Assembly (NCBI GenBank): GCA_037439945.1
Contig: JBBIVA010000085.1
Location: forward strand, 1 to 16,368
Length of the DNA stretch: 16,368 nucleotides
Reading direction: 5' to 3'
Origin: CALEUX01 sp037439945
Lineage (GTDB): Bacteria > Bacteroidota > Bacteroidia > Bacteroidales > Marinilabiliaceae
This document shows, one piece after another, positions 1-9,944 of the stretch. Within the stretch, counting starts at the first letter, position 1; every line of letters begins with the position of its first letter. Under the pieces are notes generated by a model. It had not been told where the DNA came from. It did not search any database and saw only the letters and a list, made by a program, of their open reading frames with translations. Position numbers and translations under genes: made by a program.

Positions 1-196
1 AAAAAACAGGGGATTTTCACGTTTGACTATTTAAAATCAAACCATCTGGATTAGATTTACTTTTTCCTCCAAGTGAACATCATAAATTAATTAAAAATTG
101 AAAATCCAACCTTCGCCCCCAGATAAATTACCAAAACACATTTGGACCAACTCACAATCTTAAACTGCCCCGAACTAAAAACCAATTTTAAATCTT

Positions 197-3100
197 TTAC
201 TGCTTTTTTACCGGTTTATTAATATTAAACTCATCAGCAAAAACTAATTTGGCCGCCCCATCTATATCAGCTTTTTCATATTCCAGAACAACCACGTCAA
301 AAGGTACTTTTTTAAGCTCATTTGTTAATTGAAAATAACCTGTTGCAACAAATCTGTACTGATCAGGATAGGTTATATCATTTATGGGAGCTTCCACAGT
401 TTTGGTTTTTTTATCAGGCAATGCATTGCTTATAATTCCCGATAATGGTTGTGGAACATCCTCGCTAAGGATTTTAATTTCAAAATAATTGGCGATCTTA
501 TCCAGGGGTTTTCCCAAACTGTTGTAATCTTTATTCCTGAAACCTGATATTTCTATTTTCAATCGGTCTGCCAAACCGTTTTTTCGTTCAATAACCAATT
601 GCACCTTACGTTCAGGAACCAACTGTACAAAATCGGTTTCAACTACAGGTGAAAGGCAAACATCAGATTTGTTTAAACGCAATGAATGTTCCTGATATCT
701 GCAAAGCATTAGTTTTACAAACGGATAATAACGTTCACCGGGTTCAATAACCAAATCGGCATACCATAGCTTTCTTTCAGCATCAAATTTTACGGGAAAA
801 CCCGCTATGTCAGCCGTTATATTATCAAAACCCGGGTACACAAGTGAATTCTCTGATTTACTTCCCCATTTCAGGTTGGTTTTCTTCAAATGAAATTCGG
901 CATTTCCGGGGAAGGGGAAAATCGGATCGCCACCCCATTGGGAATATCGGGGGGGATATTCAGGATTTTTAATCCCGGTAATTGTATCGGAAGGAACCAA
1001 CACAACCCCGAGTAATTCTCCATCACCTGATGAAAACCAGGGTCGTTTAAGATAAACCCGTAAACCACCCCCCTTACGTATATGCGTGAGACGATCCTTG
1101 TCGGCCGTTTTTTGCCAGTTAAAAGTAGGTATTATGTATTCAACCTCCGGTGGCAAGGGCCTGTTAGAACTAAGAATATTTACTTTTACTGCCTGCCCTG
1201 ATTTTGTAAAATCAAGCCCCTCAATCGGGGTAAGGTTACCTTCACTGTTCCTGACCCTGAAATACTCCGTATAACGTGACGTTGCAACTGGTTTATAGTT
1301 AATAAACCTATGGCGCGTATCATCAAAACCATGCATTATGCCCCATGTTTTCATAACAAAGGCTGATGAAAACTTTGGCAATAATGATAAAGTTTTGGCA
1401 TTTGTTGTTGAAAAGGTCCTAAGAGCCATAACAGGCTTAACCTGCGGTGCAGTTTGTGACTGGGGATCCTTTGTTTGTTGCGGTGATTTTTGAATTTGAG
1501 TTTGCTGCAACGCGGGTTTGGGCTGCTTAGGTTGCTGAATTTCCAATATTGGAACCGCTGTATTAATTATCCTGAAATCCGGGTTTTTTGGAGGAATATA
1601 GCCAACATAGTGCACATCTTCTTTGTATTTAATCACCACGGGGTCCAATATTTTCTGATTATTAATTTCAACAGGGACAGGGGTTAAAGGGTCGTCAACC
1701 CACTCTTTCCATGATGCCTGAAGTTCAACTTTTGACGTGCTTTGCCCGTTTATTTTAATTTTTGTCTTGATCCATGCAGGAGTGTCCAAATATCCTCTTT
1801 CCGATAATGTATCAATTAATTCAGGTTCTGAATTTGGCTGCTGAACGGCATGCACCAATTCCAGTTCCCGTGAGGGGCTAACCATCCAGTGCCGTCCTTT
1901 AATTAAATGATCTCTGATTATATTAAAACGGTTCACTGTTGAAAGTTGCTGCCACATTCCTGAAATATCCCTTAAATCTTCTTCTTTCCAAAAGCTTGAA
2001 TATTTAATTTTGGCCCGGTGTCCCTTGGGAAGGAAAAATGTTACAGTACGTGATGTTTCATCCCATTCTGATGAGATTTTACCTTCAACAAGCCTGAGTG
2101 TTACCGGTTTAACCTTTAACCAACTGTTATTATCAGATGCCTGGGTGGTAGGGATAAATTGTATTTGCCTGGGGGTAAAAACCTGGGTGTGTGTTTCCTC
2201 ATATCCATCGGCTAAAAAAAATGCCACACCTGAAGCTGCCGGATCGGGGAGGTATGTCAATTCAAACTCATTGGCTTTATACACTTTATCTTGGGCCTGG
2301 CCTGTGCCCGGAGCGGTTTCATGATTAACTATAATGTTATAAATAGCCTGGGCTGCCATTTCGTCACCCTTAAAGGCTGCATCAAATTTTCCATGGCGTT
2401 CGGCCGTAAGCTGACTGTTTTGGGGAGGAAGAAAAAGTCTTTTCGATTCCCTGTCAACCGAATCAACCCCGGGTTCCTCATAGTTATTTACAGTGATGTT
2501 TGTGTTACTTTTTATTATAAGCCGTTCAATATCTTCTCCAACCTTGAGTTTGTTGGCAGCTAAAACAATTGGTGTCGACACAGGTTCATATCGCCTGTAA
2601 AGGATATTTTTAACAATTAATTCGGATTGTCCTCCTGTCACACTATCAATAGTAACGCCGTTTCCGGCAATGTCAACGTAGCGCATACGGAGGTTATAAC
2701 TTTTACCAAACCGTAACGAAGGCAGCGTTCCTGGAACAAGTTGGGTTTTAACATTCATCCTTACTTTGGATTCGGGATGGTATCCGTATTTTTTATCTTC
2801 CAATGCAGGGTCTGTATTAACATAATCTTTGCCATCGGGCCCTTGGGCTTCGTTTATTGCCAACCCCGGACGCTCCACAGCAAGGCTCCATCCTGTCCAT
2901 CGGGCTAAAACGCCACTTACAAACAGGTTTTTGCTTTCTTTATTATCCTCAACCATGGCAATCTGGCAAAATCCTTCATCCGGGGTTATTCCCGGTACAG
3001 GGTATCCATTCTTGTTTTCATCATATACCACAACATTGTCGTGTTTATAATGCAGGGAGTACCATTTATCAGGTAAATCCGAATAAGCAACATCCAATCT

Positions 3101-4549
3101 GTATCCCATTATCAGGTCGTCGGCATAAAAAACTTCTGCTTCGGGAACAATAATCCTCATTGAAGGACCTTGCTTGCGGATACCCAGTAATTGGATATTT
3201 TGGGGTATTAGCCTTGATTGGACTTTAATCGGTTCAACCATTTTAACATCAAGTTCCCGGGCTTTTACAAACCTTGCATTAAGGTAATTTTCAACCTGGT
3301 TTTTAATTATGGCAATTCCAACCGACCGGATAACTGGCAATCCTTCGGGGTTTTCGGGTTCTTCCTGTTTTTCATCATCTTCATCATCAACCAGTTCATC
3401 ATCAACAGACATCATTTTAACCCGGTTTTGCATAACCATTGTGCGGTCAACCACCACCTTCAATTGTTCGTCCACTTTGTTAATTGTCTGAATTGCTGCA
3501 CCATCAGTATCAATTATGGCTACCGAAAATCCTGAAGTATTTAGTTTAACAAATCCGTTACTTAGTTCACTACCCGGTTTTTCACGGGCAAAAAAGCCAT
3601 TTGGTGTAATCCGGTAAGCTGTTGCGGTAACCGAGATTTCTGTTTCCTTCTCAAATTCCAGTCCGTATGGAAATACAGATAAAATACCCTCCGGAGGCAA
3701 AGATGTATCAAGGGGCACCAGCAAATCAACCACGAGTCCAAGTTTTCTCTGCATTTGGGGGTAATCGGTCATTTGGGCAATAATGTCATGAAATTCAAAT
3801 TCCGGCACTTGTGGGGTAATTTTTATTGGGGGTCTTTTTTCAAGGTCGATTCGGTGAAAATCACGGAAACGTGTGAATTGAAACTCAGGGTCAATATTTT
3901 TTGTGGCCAGGGCATTATAGTTCCCCTGGTTCAAAATCTGTCTGTATTCGGCTGCTATTTGCTGTTTTGAATTGTCGTAAGCAATTTCCTGCGGGTCGGT
4001 TTTAAGTTGTTTAAAATCGTTTCTTAAAGTGATTTTTGGGGTTGTTGGATCAGTTGATTTTTTATATGTGTTTATTATCTCCCTGTTAACCGAAAATCGA
4101 CCAATTTTTGATAATTTTTCATTCTGAATAAATTGTTTGGGAGAAATTAGTGTAACGGGGTTACTAATTCCAAAATCTTTATAAACATTTATAATAGAAT
4201 CATTTATCTCTTTAACGGGATAAGCATGGATACGGAAGCCCGTTTTGTCTTCAACAATAAATGCCGAAACTTTAACTGAAGGGTGTAAAAGAGTTTCCCA
4301 AATATCTGTATCAACTACAGAAGTATCGGCAATTGTATCAATAGGTGCGGATGCGTTCCAGCGTACTTTAAACCCTTCAGCGTTTTTTATTTTCGAGGCC
4401 CAATTAAGAATTTCAGGGAACTGGCCCAGATTTGTTTCCGATGTATGTGATAATCTGATACCGCAATGCATTGAAATTCTAAAGTACTGATTACCGTTAA
4501 TGGTTGTTTTTCCATTCGGAAGTGTAGTGTATATTAAAGTCTGCTTCAT
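197..4549 (-). CDS. Giant protein of unknown function, second gene of a two-gene operon (about 1450 aa)
   Basis: I do not recognise the function. The ATG at 4549 is chosen because it lies 31 bp after the stop of the upstream giant gene and follows an A-rich stretch (AAAAAAGACAAT). A longer reading would need a TTG start at 4666 and an 86-bp overlap. No signal peptide or membrane segment is visible, so the protein is predicted soluble. Landmarks by residue: an acidic low-complexity linker at about 380-403 (DDELVDDEDDEKQEE); a block MRYVDIAGNG at 622-631; a block RLFLPPQNSQLTAERHGKFD at about 704-723; a Gln/Pro-rich linker at about 1002-1038; and a C-terminal block at about 1273-1319 with PFVKLMLCRYQEHS and LSPVVETDFVQLVPER. 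The linkers suggest three large beta-rich parts. The DIAGNG, PPQNSQL.AE.HG.FD and RYQ.HS...LSPVV blocks resemble, from memory, conserved blocks in large hypothetical proteins of actinobacteria; I could not check this. No catalytic motif is evident. The stop is TAA at 197-199, and no convincing terminator is seen in 1-196 (only a 6-bp stem, GTTTGA/TCAAAC, at 21-42). Confidence 0.85.
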   Translation of the reverse strand: MKQTLIYTTLPNGKTTINGNQYFRISMHCGIRLSHTSETNLGQFPEILNWASKIKNAEGFKVRWNASAPIDTIADTSVVDTDIWETLLHPSVKVSAFIVEDKTGFRIHAYPVKEINDSIINVYKDFGISNPVTLISPKQFIQNEKLSKIGRFSVNREIINTYKKSTDPTTPKITLRNDFKQLKTDPQEIAYDNSKQQIAAEYRQILNQGNYNALATKNIDPEFQFTRFRDFHRIDLEKRPPIKITPQVPEFEFHDIIAQMTDYPQMQRKLGLVVDLLVPLDTSLPPEGILSVFPYGLEFEKETEISVTATAYRITPNGFFAREKPGSELSNGFVKLNTSGFSVAIIDTDGAAIQTINKVDEQLKVVVDRTMVMQNRVKMMSVDDELVDDEDDEKQEEPENPEGLPVIRSVGIAIIKNQVENYLNARFVKARELDVKMVEPIKVQSRLIPQNIQLLGIRKQGPSMRIIVPEAEVFYADDLIMGYRLDVAYSDLPDKWYSLHYKHDNVVVYDENKNGYPVPGITPDEGFCQIAMVEDNKESKNLFVSGVLARWTGWSLAVERPGLAINEAQGPDGKDYVNTDPALEDKKYGYHPESKVRMNVKTQLVPGTLPSLRFGKSYNLRMRYVDIAGNGVTIDSVTGGQSELIVKNILYRRYEPVSTPIVLAANKLKVGEDIERLIIKSNTNITVNNYEEPGVDSVDRESKRLFLPPQNSQLTAERHGKFDAAFKGDEMAAQAIYNIIVNHETAPGTGQAQDKVYKANEFELTYLPDPAASGVAFFLADGYEETHTQVFTPRQIQFIPTTQASDNNSWLKVKPVTLRLVEGKISSEWDETSRTVTFFLPKGHRAKIKYSSFWKEEDLRDISGMWQQLSTVNRFNIIRDHLIKGRHWMVSPSRELELVHAVQQPNSEPELIDTLSERGYLDTPAWIKTKIKINGQSTSKVELQASWKEWVDDPLTPVPVEINNQKILDPVVIKYKEDVHYVGYIPPKNPDFRIINTAVPILEIQQPKQPKPALQQTQIQKSPQQTKDPQSQTAPQVKPVMALRTFSTTNAKTLSLLPKFSSAFVMKTWGIMHGFDDTRHRFINYKPVATSRYTEYFRVRNSEGNLTPIEGLDFTKSGQAVKVNILSSNRPLPPEVEYIIPTFNWQKTADKDRLTHIRKGGGLRVYLKRPWFSSGDGELLGVVLVPSDTITGIKNPEYPPRYSQWGGDPIFPFPGNAEFHLKKTNLKWGSKSENSLVYPGFDNITADIAGFPVKFDAERKLWYADLVIEPGERYYPFVKLMLCRYQEHSLRLNKSDVCLSPVVETDFVQLVPERKVQLVIERKNGLADRLKIEISGFRNKDYNSLGKPLDKIANYFEIKILSEDVPQPLSGIISNALPDKKTKTVEAPINDITYPDQYRFVATGYFQLTNELKKVPFDVVVLEYEKADIDGAAKLVFADEFNINKPVKKQ

Positions 4550-4580
4550 ATTGTCTTTTTTAAAACCAAAGGGTTGTTTA

Positions 4581-7500
4581 TCATGATGCAAATGCTGCGC
4601 AATATGATTGCCAATGATCGAGTTTGTAGGTATCTTCAAATTTCGGGTCGGCATCATTACCTGCAAGTGTGCGGCTTACGGTTACCTTTACAGTTTTGCT
4701 GAAAAACAGGATTTCAACTTTAACTGAAAGTGTGGCTGATCCCACCAGCCTGCTTCCGGCAGATATTGTTAGACCCTCGGGGGTTGTTTTTTGGCCAAGT
4801 TCCTCATACCTTAATTCCAGATAAAACTCAAGGGTAACTTTAATAAGCCCTATGATTGAAAGCCGGCCTGTCATTCTAATATATGCTGAGAATGATTGAG
4901 TTTTAACCTGATTTTCTCCAACTGTTTTAATAATAAGGGTGTAGTAAACCCCACCCATAACTTCTACTGATCCACTTGCAACACCCACATTTAGGGAAAC
5001 TCCGGCCCCAAATTCAAATGCTGCGTCCAACCGGGTTAAACCTTGCATAGTTGTCTCCATCATAAAAAATCCACCTCCGCCAAAGCATGAAACCATTAAC
5101 TTAAATGGGTTTTCGCGTGTGCAAAAGTTAAATCCGAATTTTAACGGGTCTTTACTGAACGGCAGGGTTAATTTTACCCCGAGCATCATGTTTGACAATG
5201 CAAATATTCCTACTTCCAGATTCGGCACAGGGAAATTATACCCTGCTACAATGCCGTTTTCGGTAATATCAATGAAAGGCCCTGATTCAAATTGATTTGA
5301 CTTAATAACGTTTTGCAGGCTGTTTACAAACGAAAGGGAACCTATAAGCCTAATTGGAACTGTTTGAAATTTAACATCAACATCGGGTTTGGAACTCATG
5401 CCTGCCTTAAACTCAATTTTTTTGAAATTAAGCTGGATTGATTGAGCAATGGTAAGTGAGAATTCTTTAACAGAAGCTTTAGCATCAAAAACAGGGGGTT
5501 TTTTCAGGTCAATTGTTTTGGTCATAATACTGTCAACCGAAACGTCAACCTGGCTTTTTGCTTCATTTAAATTTTTTATTGCGAAAATATCCCCAACTTT
5601 ATATTCATTTTTTGTTTTAGGCTTCCAGTGGTACTCAACAGCAACTTCGTTGCCTTTTATCTGGAATTTGACATTGGGTATTTCAGGTATGGCTTGAAGT
5701 ACCTTATCGGCTATTTGTGTTGCCAGGGATTTAATAATTGATTGAAGGTCAAAAATTTGAGATGAAAGGCCCAGGCCGCCAATCACTGCAACAATTTCGA
5801 GATCGCCCAAACCTGCATTGTTTAGTCCTTTAACAAGAGGCAGCATTTGATCGATTGCCAGACTGATTTGAGGAGAAATGTTAACCCCTGCTTCAGAAAG
5901 TTTTGTTTTTAATCCCTGGGCATTATTTACAAATCCTAAAACTGTTTCAAGTTGTACCCCCTTGTTTTTAATTTCCTTACCAATGGTAATGGTCGCACTT
6001 AACGATTGGGATACACCTCCCGGTACCTGTACACCATAGCTTTCCATTGCCTGTGCAAGTTTTTGAACATCCTGCAAAACACCAATAATGTCCTTCTCGT
6101 CAAGCAGGTTACCAATAATTTGCAGCAAAACATCAAGCTTTTTAAGTTCGCTGTCAATCCGGGCAAGTGTTGTTAGTACTTCTTTCTGAACTTCCTCTAT
6201 TTGGCCCCTTATCTCTTCAATTGTATTTTTAACCTTATTAATTGCGCCCGAAAGGTCAATATCAGGTAACAGCAGGTCAACAAAATTTATTATGCCAAAT
6301 AGTTTTGGGAGTTTATCGGTAAGCTTAAATATTTCTTCTACCTGAACAACCAACTTATTGATGTCATCTATTTTATTGCCTGTTAATCCTGTAAGTTTAG
6401 ATAACCCCGAAATTGCCATATTGGGTGTTATCAATCCACCGCTTTTTTCGCTGTTTCCAAAGACTAACGAGGCATTTTCCCCTTCAACTACTTTAGCAAA
6501 TACCATTGAAAGGTTATTATCATCAATAAGTTGGATTCTTACCGGTTTACGCTCACCGGTTAACTCCTCCATCTGTTTTATAAAAATGGAAGCTTCTTTT
6601 ATTTCAGGATAAAAATTAACTTCATTAATTAAATATTGAATCCTGGTAGCCCCAAACATTATGCTACGGGTTTCAAATGTTGTATCTCCGGGTACCAGGC
6701 TTCGTGCATAAGAAACAGGCCTGTGTGAAGGCGATGAGGTAAAGTAACCCCAGCCGGTTTTTTCATAATGGGCCACCACTGTATGGTGCGATGGAATAGA
6801 GTCATATACAAAAGTCAGAGGTACCTCCATTCGTATTTTTTGTCCCGAGGCATCATCAACCTCAATTTTGAAAGCATCAGGCTTTGTTGAATCATTAATC
6901 ATGTAAATTTCTTCAACCTTATCTATTACTCCCTTAAAAGAAACCATTTTTTCAACATCCTTAATTTCCACCCGTTGAAAAGGGAAAGGTACAAATCCTG
7001 AATTCTGTTCTTTTCCGTAAAATATTTCAGGTTGTTTAATTACTATGTATGATTTTTTTATAAGGATAGCAACTGAAATATTGTCTTTAACCTCAATTTT
7101 TCGTTCTGAAATTTCAATTTTTACAGCTTTATGCCCGAATGGAAAAATGCAGCCACGGTCAACAACTTTAACAAACTGGTCGCGCCCCATGGTAGCCCTG
7201 AGAAGCCATGCTGCAAGGCTTGTATCTTTAACTGCTGTATTATTTCTGTATTCATAATTAAACCAGGCCCCTAATGATGTTAACATCAACTGATTGGCTT
7301 TAACCGGTAGGGGAACAGCTTTTTTCCCCGAAATTTTTTCTTTCAGCTCAATGTAGTTTGATGTTAAATGAACCAGTTCATGAAATGTATGGGGTTTTGG
7401 AATATTTGGAACAGGTTCTTCCTGCATGGTTGATGGTCCCCTGTCAATTTTTTCATTGGCCCATTTGCTCCATAAAACCCGTATAGTTTTTAAATTATTA

Positions 7501-9944
7501 AGTGCGTTTTCATCAACTTCGCCCGAGGCTAGTTTTATTCCCATACGGGAATGCCATAGTTCAAATAACTGGCCCTGCTGAATTACAAGGTTTGCCGGAA
7601 TTTTTAGTACAACATTTGAAACAATATTTTTATAACTCCGTTGGGTTGGAATGGCAACTGTAATTCCTGATATTTCTTTTGTTTGTGACGGCAGTTGATT
7701 TTTTCGTTGGTTAATCGCAGGAAGGGCTACAGGTCTGTTACCAGGGGGTAAAACCCTGCCCGGTAAAACAGATGGTTCATCTTCAATATCAATGCGTTTA
7801 ATACTCCCCTCGTCGTATTCTCCAAATTCATCCTTTAGGTTTATCAGGTGGTTGAACCCAGCAAATTGATTTGGAGAGACTTCTGCATAAGTTGGGGCCT
7901 CAATTGAAGTTTCATAAATTGAGGGAGGTTTCATTTCAAACAAATTTTTCATTACCCCAGTAATATTATCAACAATGCTTAGTTCAATATTATTTGATGC
8001 CAGAATTTGGACCAAATCACTGTCGGTTAAAGACATTATGCCAGGCCCTTTTGGTGACGAAGCCACCTTTACTTTTACTTCAAGTGGGGAAATTGATTGT
8101 TTCCCTTTTTCAATTGTTGTTTGGTTGGTTTTAATGGTATTAATATTTCTTGGTTGGAAATTTATTGGCGCCCCTTTAACTTTATTATCGTCAGGCGATT
8201 TTCGGTTATTAAACACCATGGAAATATTTTGAAGGCTTACTTTAATTTGGTTTATGGCCTGCCCCGGGTTAAACCACCTTGCCCTGTAATTTACCTGGAT
8301 ATCAAATCTGCCCCAATCAAGCATAGATGCAAGGGTAAGGGGGATGGCAGGATGATCGGGAGGAACCCTGAAAACAAGCCGGCTGTTTCCGGCCCTTTTA
8401 AATTTTACTGGAAATTTAATTGGTTGTCCATAGTTTATCGCCTCCTCACGGGTGTGTTGGGAAGGAAAATGAACGATTAAAAATGATGGGCCCCTTTTAT
8501 TATCAATTATTAAAATATTACCATCCAAACGAAAATTAACAAACTCAAACTGAAGATTTAAGAAATCTTCAGGCCTTATTACATTGAACAAAATCGGTTT
8601 GTCAATTTTTAAGTTTAATTTGGTTGCTTCCTGGTTAATGTAAATCCAATTGGCTCTTTCCTGTGGCTCTGCCTGTTCAATTGCCCCGGTTGTTTGTACC
8701 TGGCCGGGGGTTACCTTTTGGGGCCTTTTAATTACCGGGTCCTGTGGTAATACTGCGACACATGCCGGATTTTCATATTTTACAGGAATTGATTTGGCCC
8801 CTGATACATTAATTGAATTTCCAACTATCAAGGCATTACATGCAAGGTATGTAACTTTATCGGTTTCACCAGCCAGGGTAAAAGTTGATGTTTGCGACCC
8901 GGCCAGTGCAAAAGCAGCTCCTTTGGCTCCATACCATTGTGGAGAATCGCCAAGGTCGGCAATCAGGGAAAAAGGTTCATGACCGTTAACGTATTCCTTT
9001 ACGAACCTTGTTCGGTGTAGAGTTAATGAATTGCCATTATTTAATGGATTATATACTATTCTGCCCGATGATTGGTCATAGTTACTGCCCCAAATAACCC
9101 TAACATCGTTCTGTTTAATTTTTGCCAAAACTAAACCTGTTTGTAAAAAGGGGTATTCCTTTAATGAAATTATATTTTGTGAATTAAATTTCAAGTTTGA
9201 TAAAGCACTTAGGCTACCAATGGGGTTATAAAATGCTATCCAGGAAGCATTATTGAACCTGGCAGGATTGATCCAATGGTTTGGCTCTGGGCAGCTTAAT
9301 GAAAACTCTAAGGATTTAAAATTTGTAACCCATTTCATTAATGATAGTGATACGTAATGATCAGGTATTATTCGCATTATCCAATTATGGTCAACCGTAA
9401 AATTTGAGAGTGGTATTTGCAAATAATCACTTTTACCAATTTGAATTTTTTTGGGTGTATTAATTTTTCCTTCCAGCAACAACTCCCCTTTTAAAAATGG
9501 AATAAAAGGTATTCTTTGTGTTAAACCCGACTGCGTAAATTCAACATCCATTACCCATGTACCAAACTGAGGTTTAATATTTGCAATAAAATCGGTTTCA
9601 ATACCACTATTTGGGAATTCTGCACCCATTAATTGGAGAAAAAACCCATCATCTTTCTCATTAAATTTTAGCCATGCATTGTTACCGAAATTCAAAGGGT
9701 CAATAACCCATGCTATTTGCTTATCAAGAATAAAACGAACTCCCCGTCCTGTTTTTTGAATTTCAAACGGGGCGGAGAATGATTTTCCTAAAGTTTTAAT
9801 AAGGGGGGAAAATCCAAACAGGGCTAATGACATTCTTTTAATGGCTGTTCTTCGGGATGGGGATTTTGGCTCAGACAGAATTTTAAAATCCCGGTTTAAA
9901 AACCTTTTTACATCCACATACATGAATTTTTTTTGAATTTGCAT
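4581..9944 (-). CDS. Giant exported-type protein of unknown function, first gene of a two-gene operon (about 1787 aa)
   Basis: I do not recognise the function. The ATG at 9944 is preferred over an upstream TTG at 9977; ATG 9923 is also possible, and no Shine-Dalgarno sequence decides between them. Near the N-terminus, S30-R31-R32-T-A-I-K followed by a hydrophobic run (about 38-49) and a possible cleavage site near S57-A58 looks like a weak Tat signal. Residues about 70-750 are beta-rich with no motif I know. LWHSRMG lies at 796-802, and a distinctive block with RATMGRDQFVKVV and FPFGHKAVKIEISERK spans 916-950; these resemble conserved blocks I recall from large actinobacterial hypothetical proteins (unverified). 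Residues about 1234-1300 show heptad-like Leu/Ile spacing with many Glu/Lys, suggesting a coiled coil. From about 1470 to the end the chain is rich in alternating hydrophobic residues and Gly (GGGGFF near 1621, EFGAGVSLNVGVASG after it), suggesting a long beta structure. No type IX secretion C-terminal domain is seen. It is followed after 31 bp by the second giant gene, so the two are probably co-transcribed. Confidence 0.85.
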   Translation of the reverse strand: MQIQKKFMYVDVKRFLNRDFKILSEPKSPSRRTAIKRMSLALFGFSPLIKTLGKSFSAPFEIQKTGRGVRFILDKQIAWVIDPLNFGNNAWLKFNEKDDGFFLQLMGAEFPNSGIETDFIANIKPQFGTWVMDVEFTQSGLTQRIPFIPFLKGELLLEGKINTPKKIQIGKSDYLQIPLSNFTVDHNWIMRIIPDHYVSLSLMKWVTNFKSLEFSLSCPEPNHWINPARFNNASWIAFYNPIGSLSALSNLKFNSQNIISLKEYPFLQTGLVLAKIKQNDVRVIWGSNYDQSSGRIVYNPLNNGNSLTLHRTRFVKEYVNGHEPFSLIADLGDSPQWYGAKGAAFALAGSQTSTFTLAGETDKVTYLACNALIVGNSINVSGAKSIPVKYENPACVAVLPQDPVIKRPQKVTPGQVQTTGAIEQAEPQERANWIYINQEATKLNLKIDKPILFNVIRPEDFLNLQFEFVNFRLDGNILIIDNKRGPSFLIVHFPSQHTREEAINYGQPIKFPVKFKRAGNSRLVFRVPPDHPAIPLTLASMLDWGRFDIQVNYRARWFNPGQAINQIKVSLQNISMVFNNRKSPDDNKVKGAPINFQPRNINTIKTNQTTIEKGKQSISPLEVKVKVASSPKGPGIMSLTDSDLVQILASNNIELSIVDNITGVMKNLFEMKPPSIYETSIEAPTYAEVSPNQFAGFNHLINLKDEFGEYDEGSIKRIDIEDEPSVLPGRVLPPGNRPVALPAINQRKNQLPSQTKEISGITVAIPTQRSYKNIVSNVVLKIPANLVIQQGQLFELWHSRMGIKLASGEVDENALNNLKTIRVLWSKWANEKIDRGPSTMQEEPVPNIPKPHTFHELVHLTSNYIELKEKISGKKAVPLPVKANQLMLTSLGAWFNYEYRNNTAVKDTSLAAWLLRATMGRDQFVKVVDRGCIFPFGHKAVKIEISERKIEVKDNISVAILIKKSYIVIKQPEIFYGKEQNSGFVPFPFQRVEIKDVEKMVSFKGVIDKVEEIYMINDSTKPDAFKIEVDDASGQKIRMEVPLTFVYDSIPSHHTVVAHYEKTGWGYFTSSPSHRPVSYARSLVPGDTTFETRSIMFGATRIQYLINEVNFYPEIKEASIFIKQMEELTGERKPVRIQLIDDNNLSMVFAKVVEGENASLVFGNSEKSGGLITPNMAISGLSKLTGLTGNKIDDINKLVVQVEEIFKLTDKLPKLFGIINFVDLLLPDIDLSGAINKVKNTIEEIRGQIEEVQKEVLTTLARIDSELKKLDVLLQIIGNLLDEKDIIGVLQDVQKLAQAMESYGVQVPGGVSQSLSATITIGKEIKNKGVQLETVLGFVNNAQGLKTKLSEAGVNISPQISLAIDQMLPLVKGLNNAGLGDLEIVAVIGGLGLSSQIFDLQSIIKSLATQIADKVLQAIPEIPNVKFQIKGNEVAVEYHWKPKTKNEYKVGDIFAIKNLNEAKSQVDVSVDSIMTKTIDLKKPPVFDAKASVKEFSLTIAQSIQLNFKKIEFKAGMSSKPDVDVKFQTVPIRLIGSLSFVNSLQNVIKSNQFESGPFIDITENGIVAGYNFPVPNLEVGIFALSNMMLGVKLTLPFSKDPLKFGFNFCTRENPFKLMVSCFGGGGFFMMETTMQGLTRLDAAFEFGAGVSLNVGVASGSVEVMGGVYYTLIIKTVGENQVKTQSFSAYIRMTGRLSIIGLIKVTLEFYLELRYEELGQKTTPEGLTISAGSRLVGSATLSVKVEILFFSKTVKVTVSRTLAGNDADPKFEDTYKLDHWQSYCAAFAS

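Noticed and set aside
1..196. A terminator for the giant operon
   Set aside because: Only a 6-bp stem (GTTTGA/TCAAAC at 21-42) is present and its T-tract is not adjacent, so I did not annotate it.
4550..4666. A TTG start at 4666 that would make the two giant genes overlap by 86 bp
   Set aside because: The ATG at 4549 has an A-rich leader and ordinary operon spacing, and the extra 39 residues (His/Lys-rich) look like read-through of the other frame.
8097..8480. A 127-codon plus-strand frame inside the first giant gene, and similar antisense frames of 60-110 codons across both giant genes and the M16 genes
   Set aside because: They are antisense or out-of-frame shadows of long intact genes, without leaders or protein-like composition.
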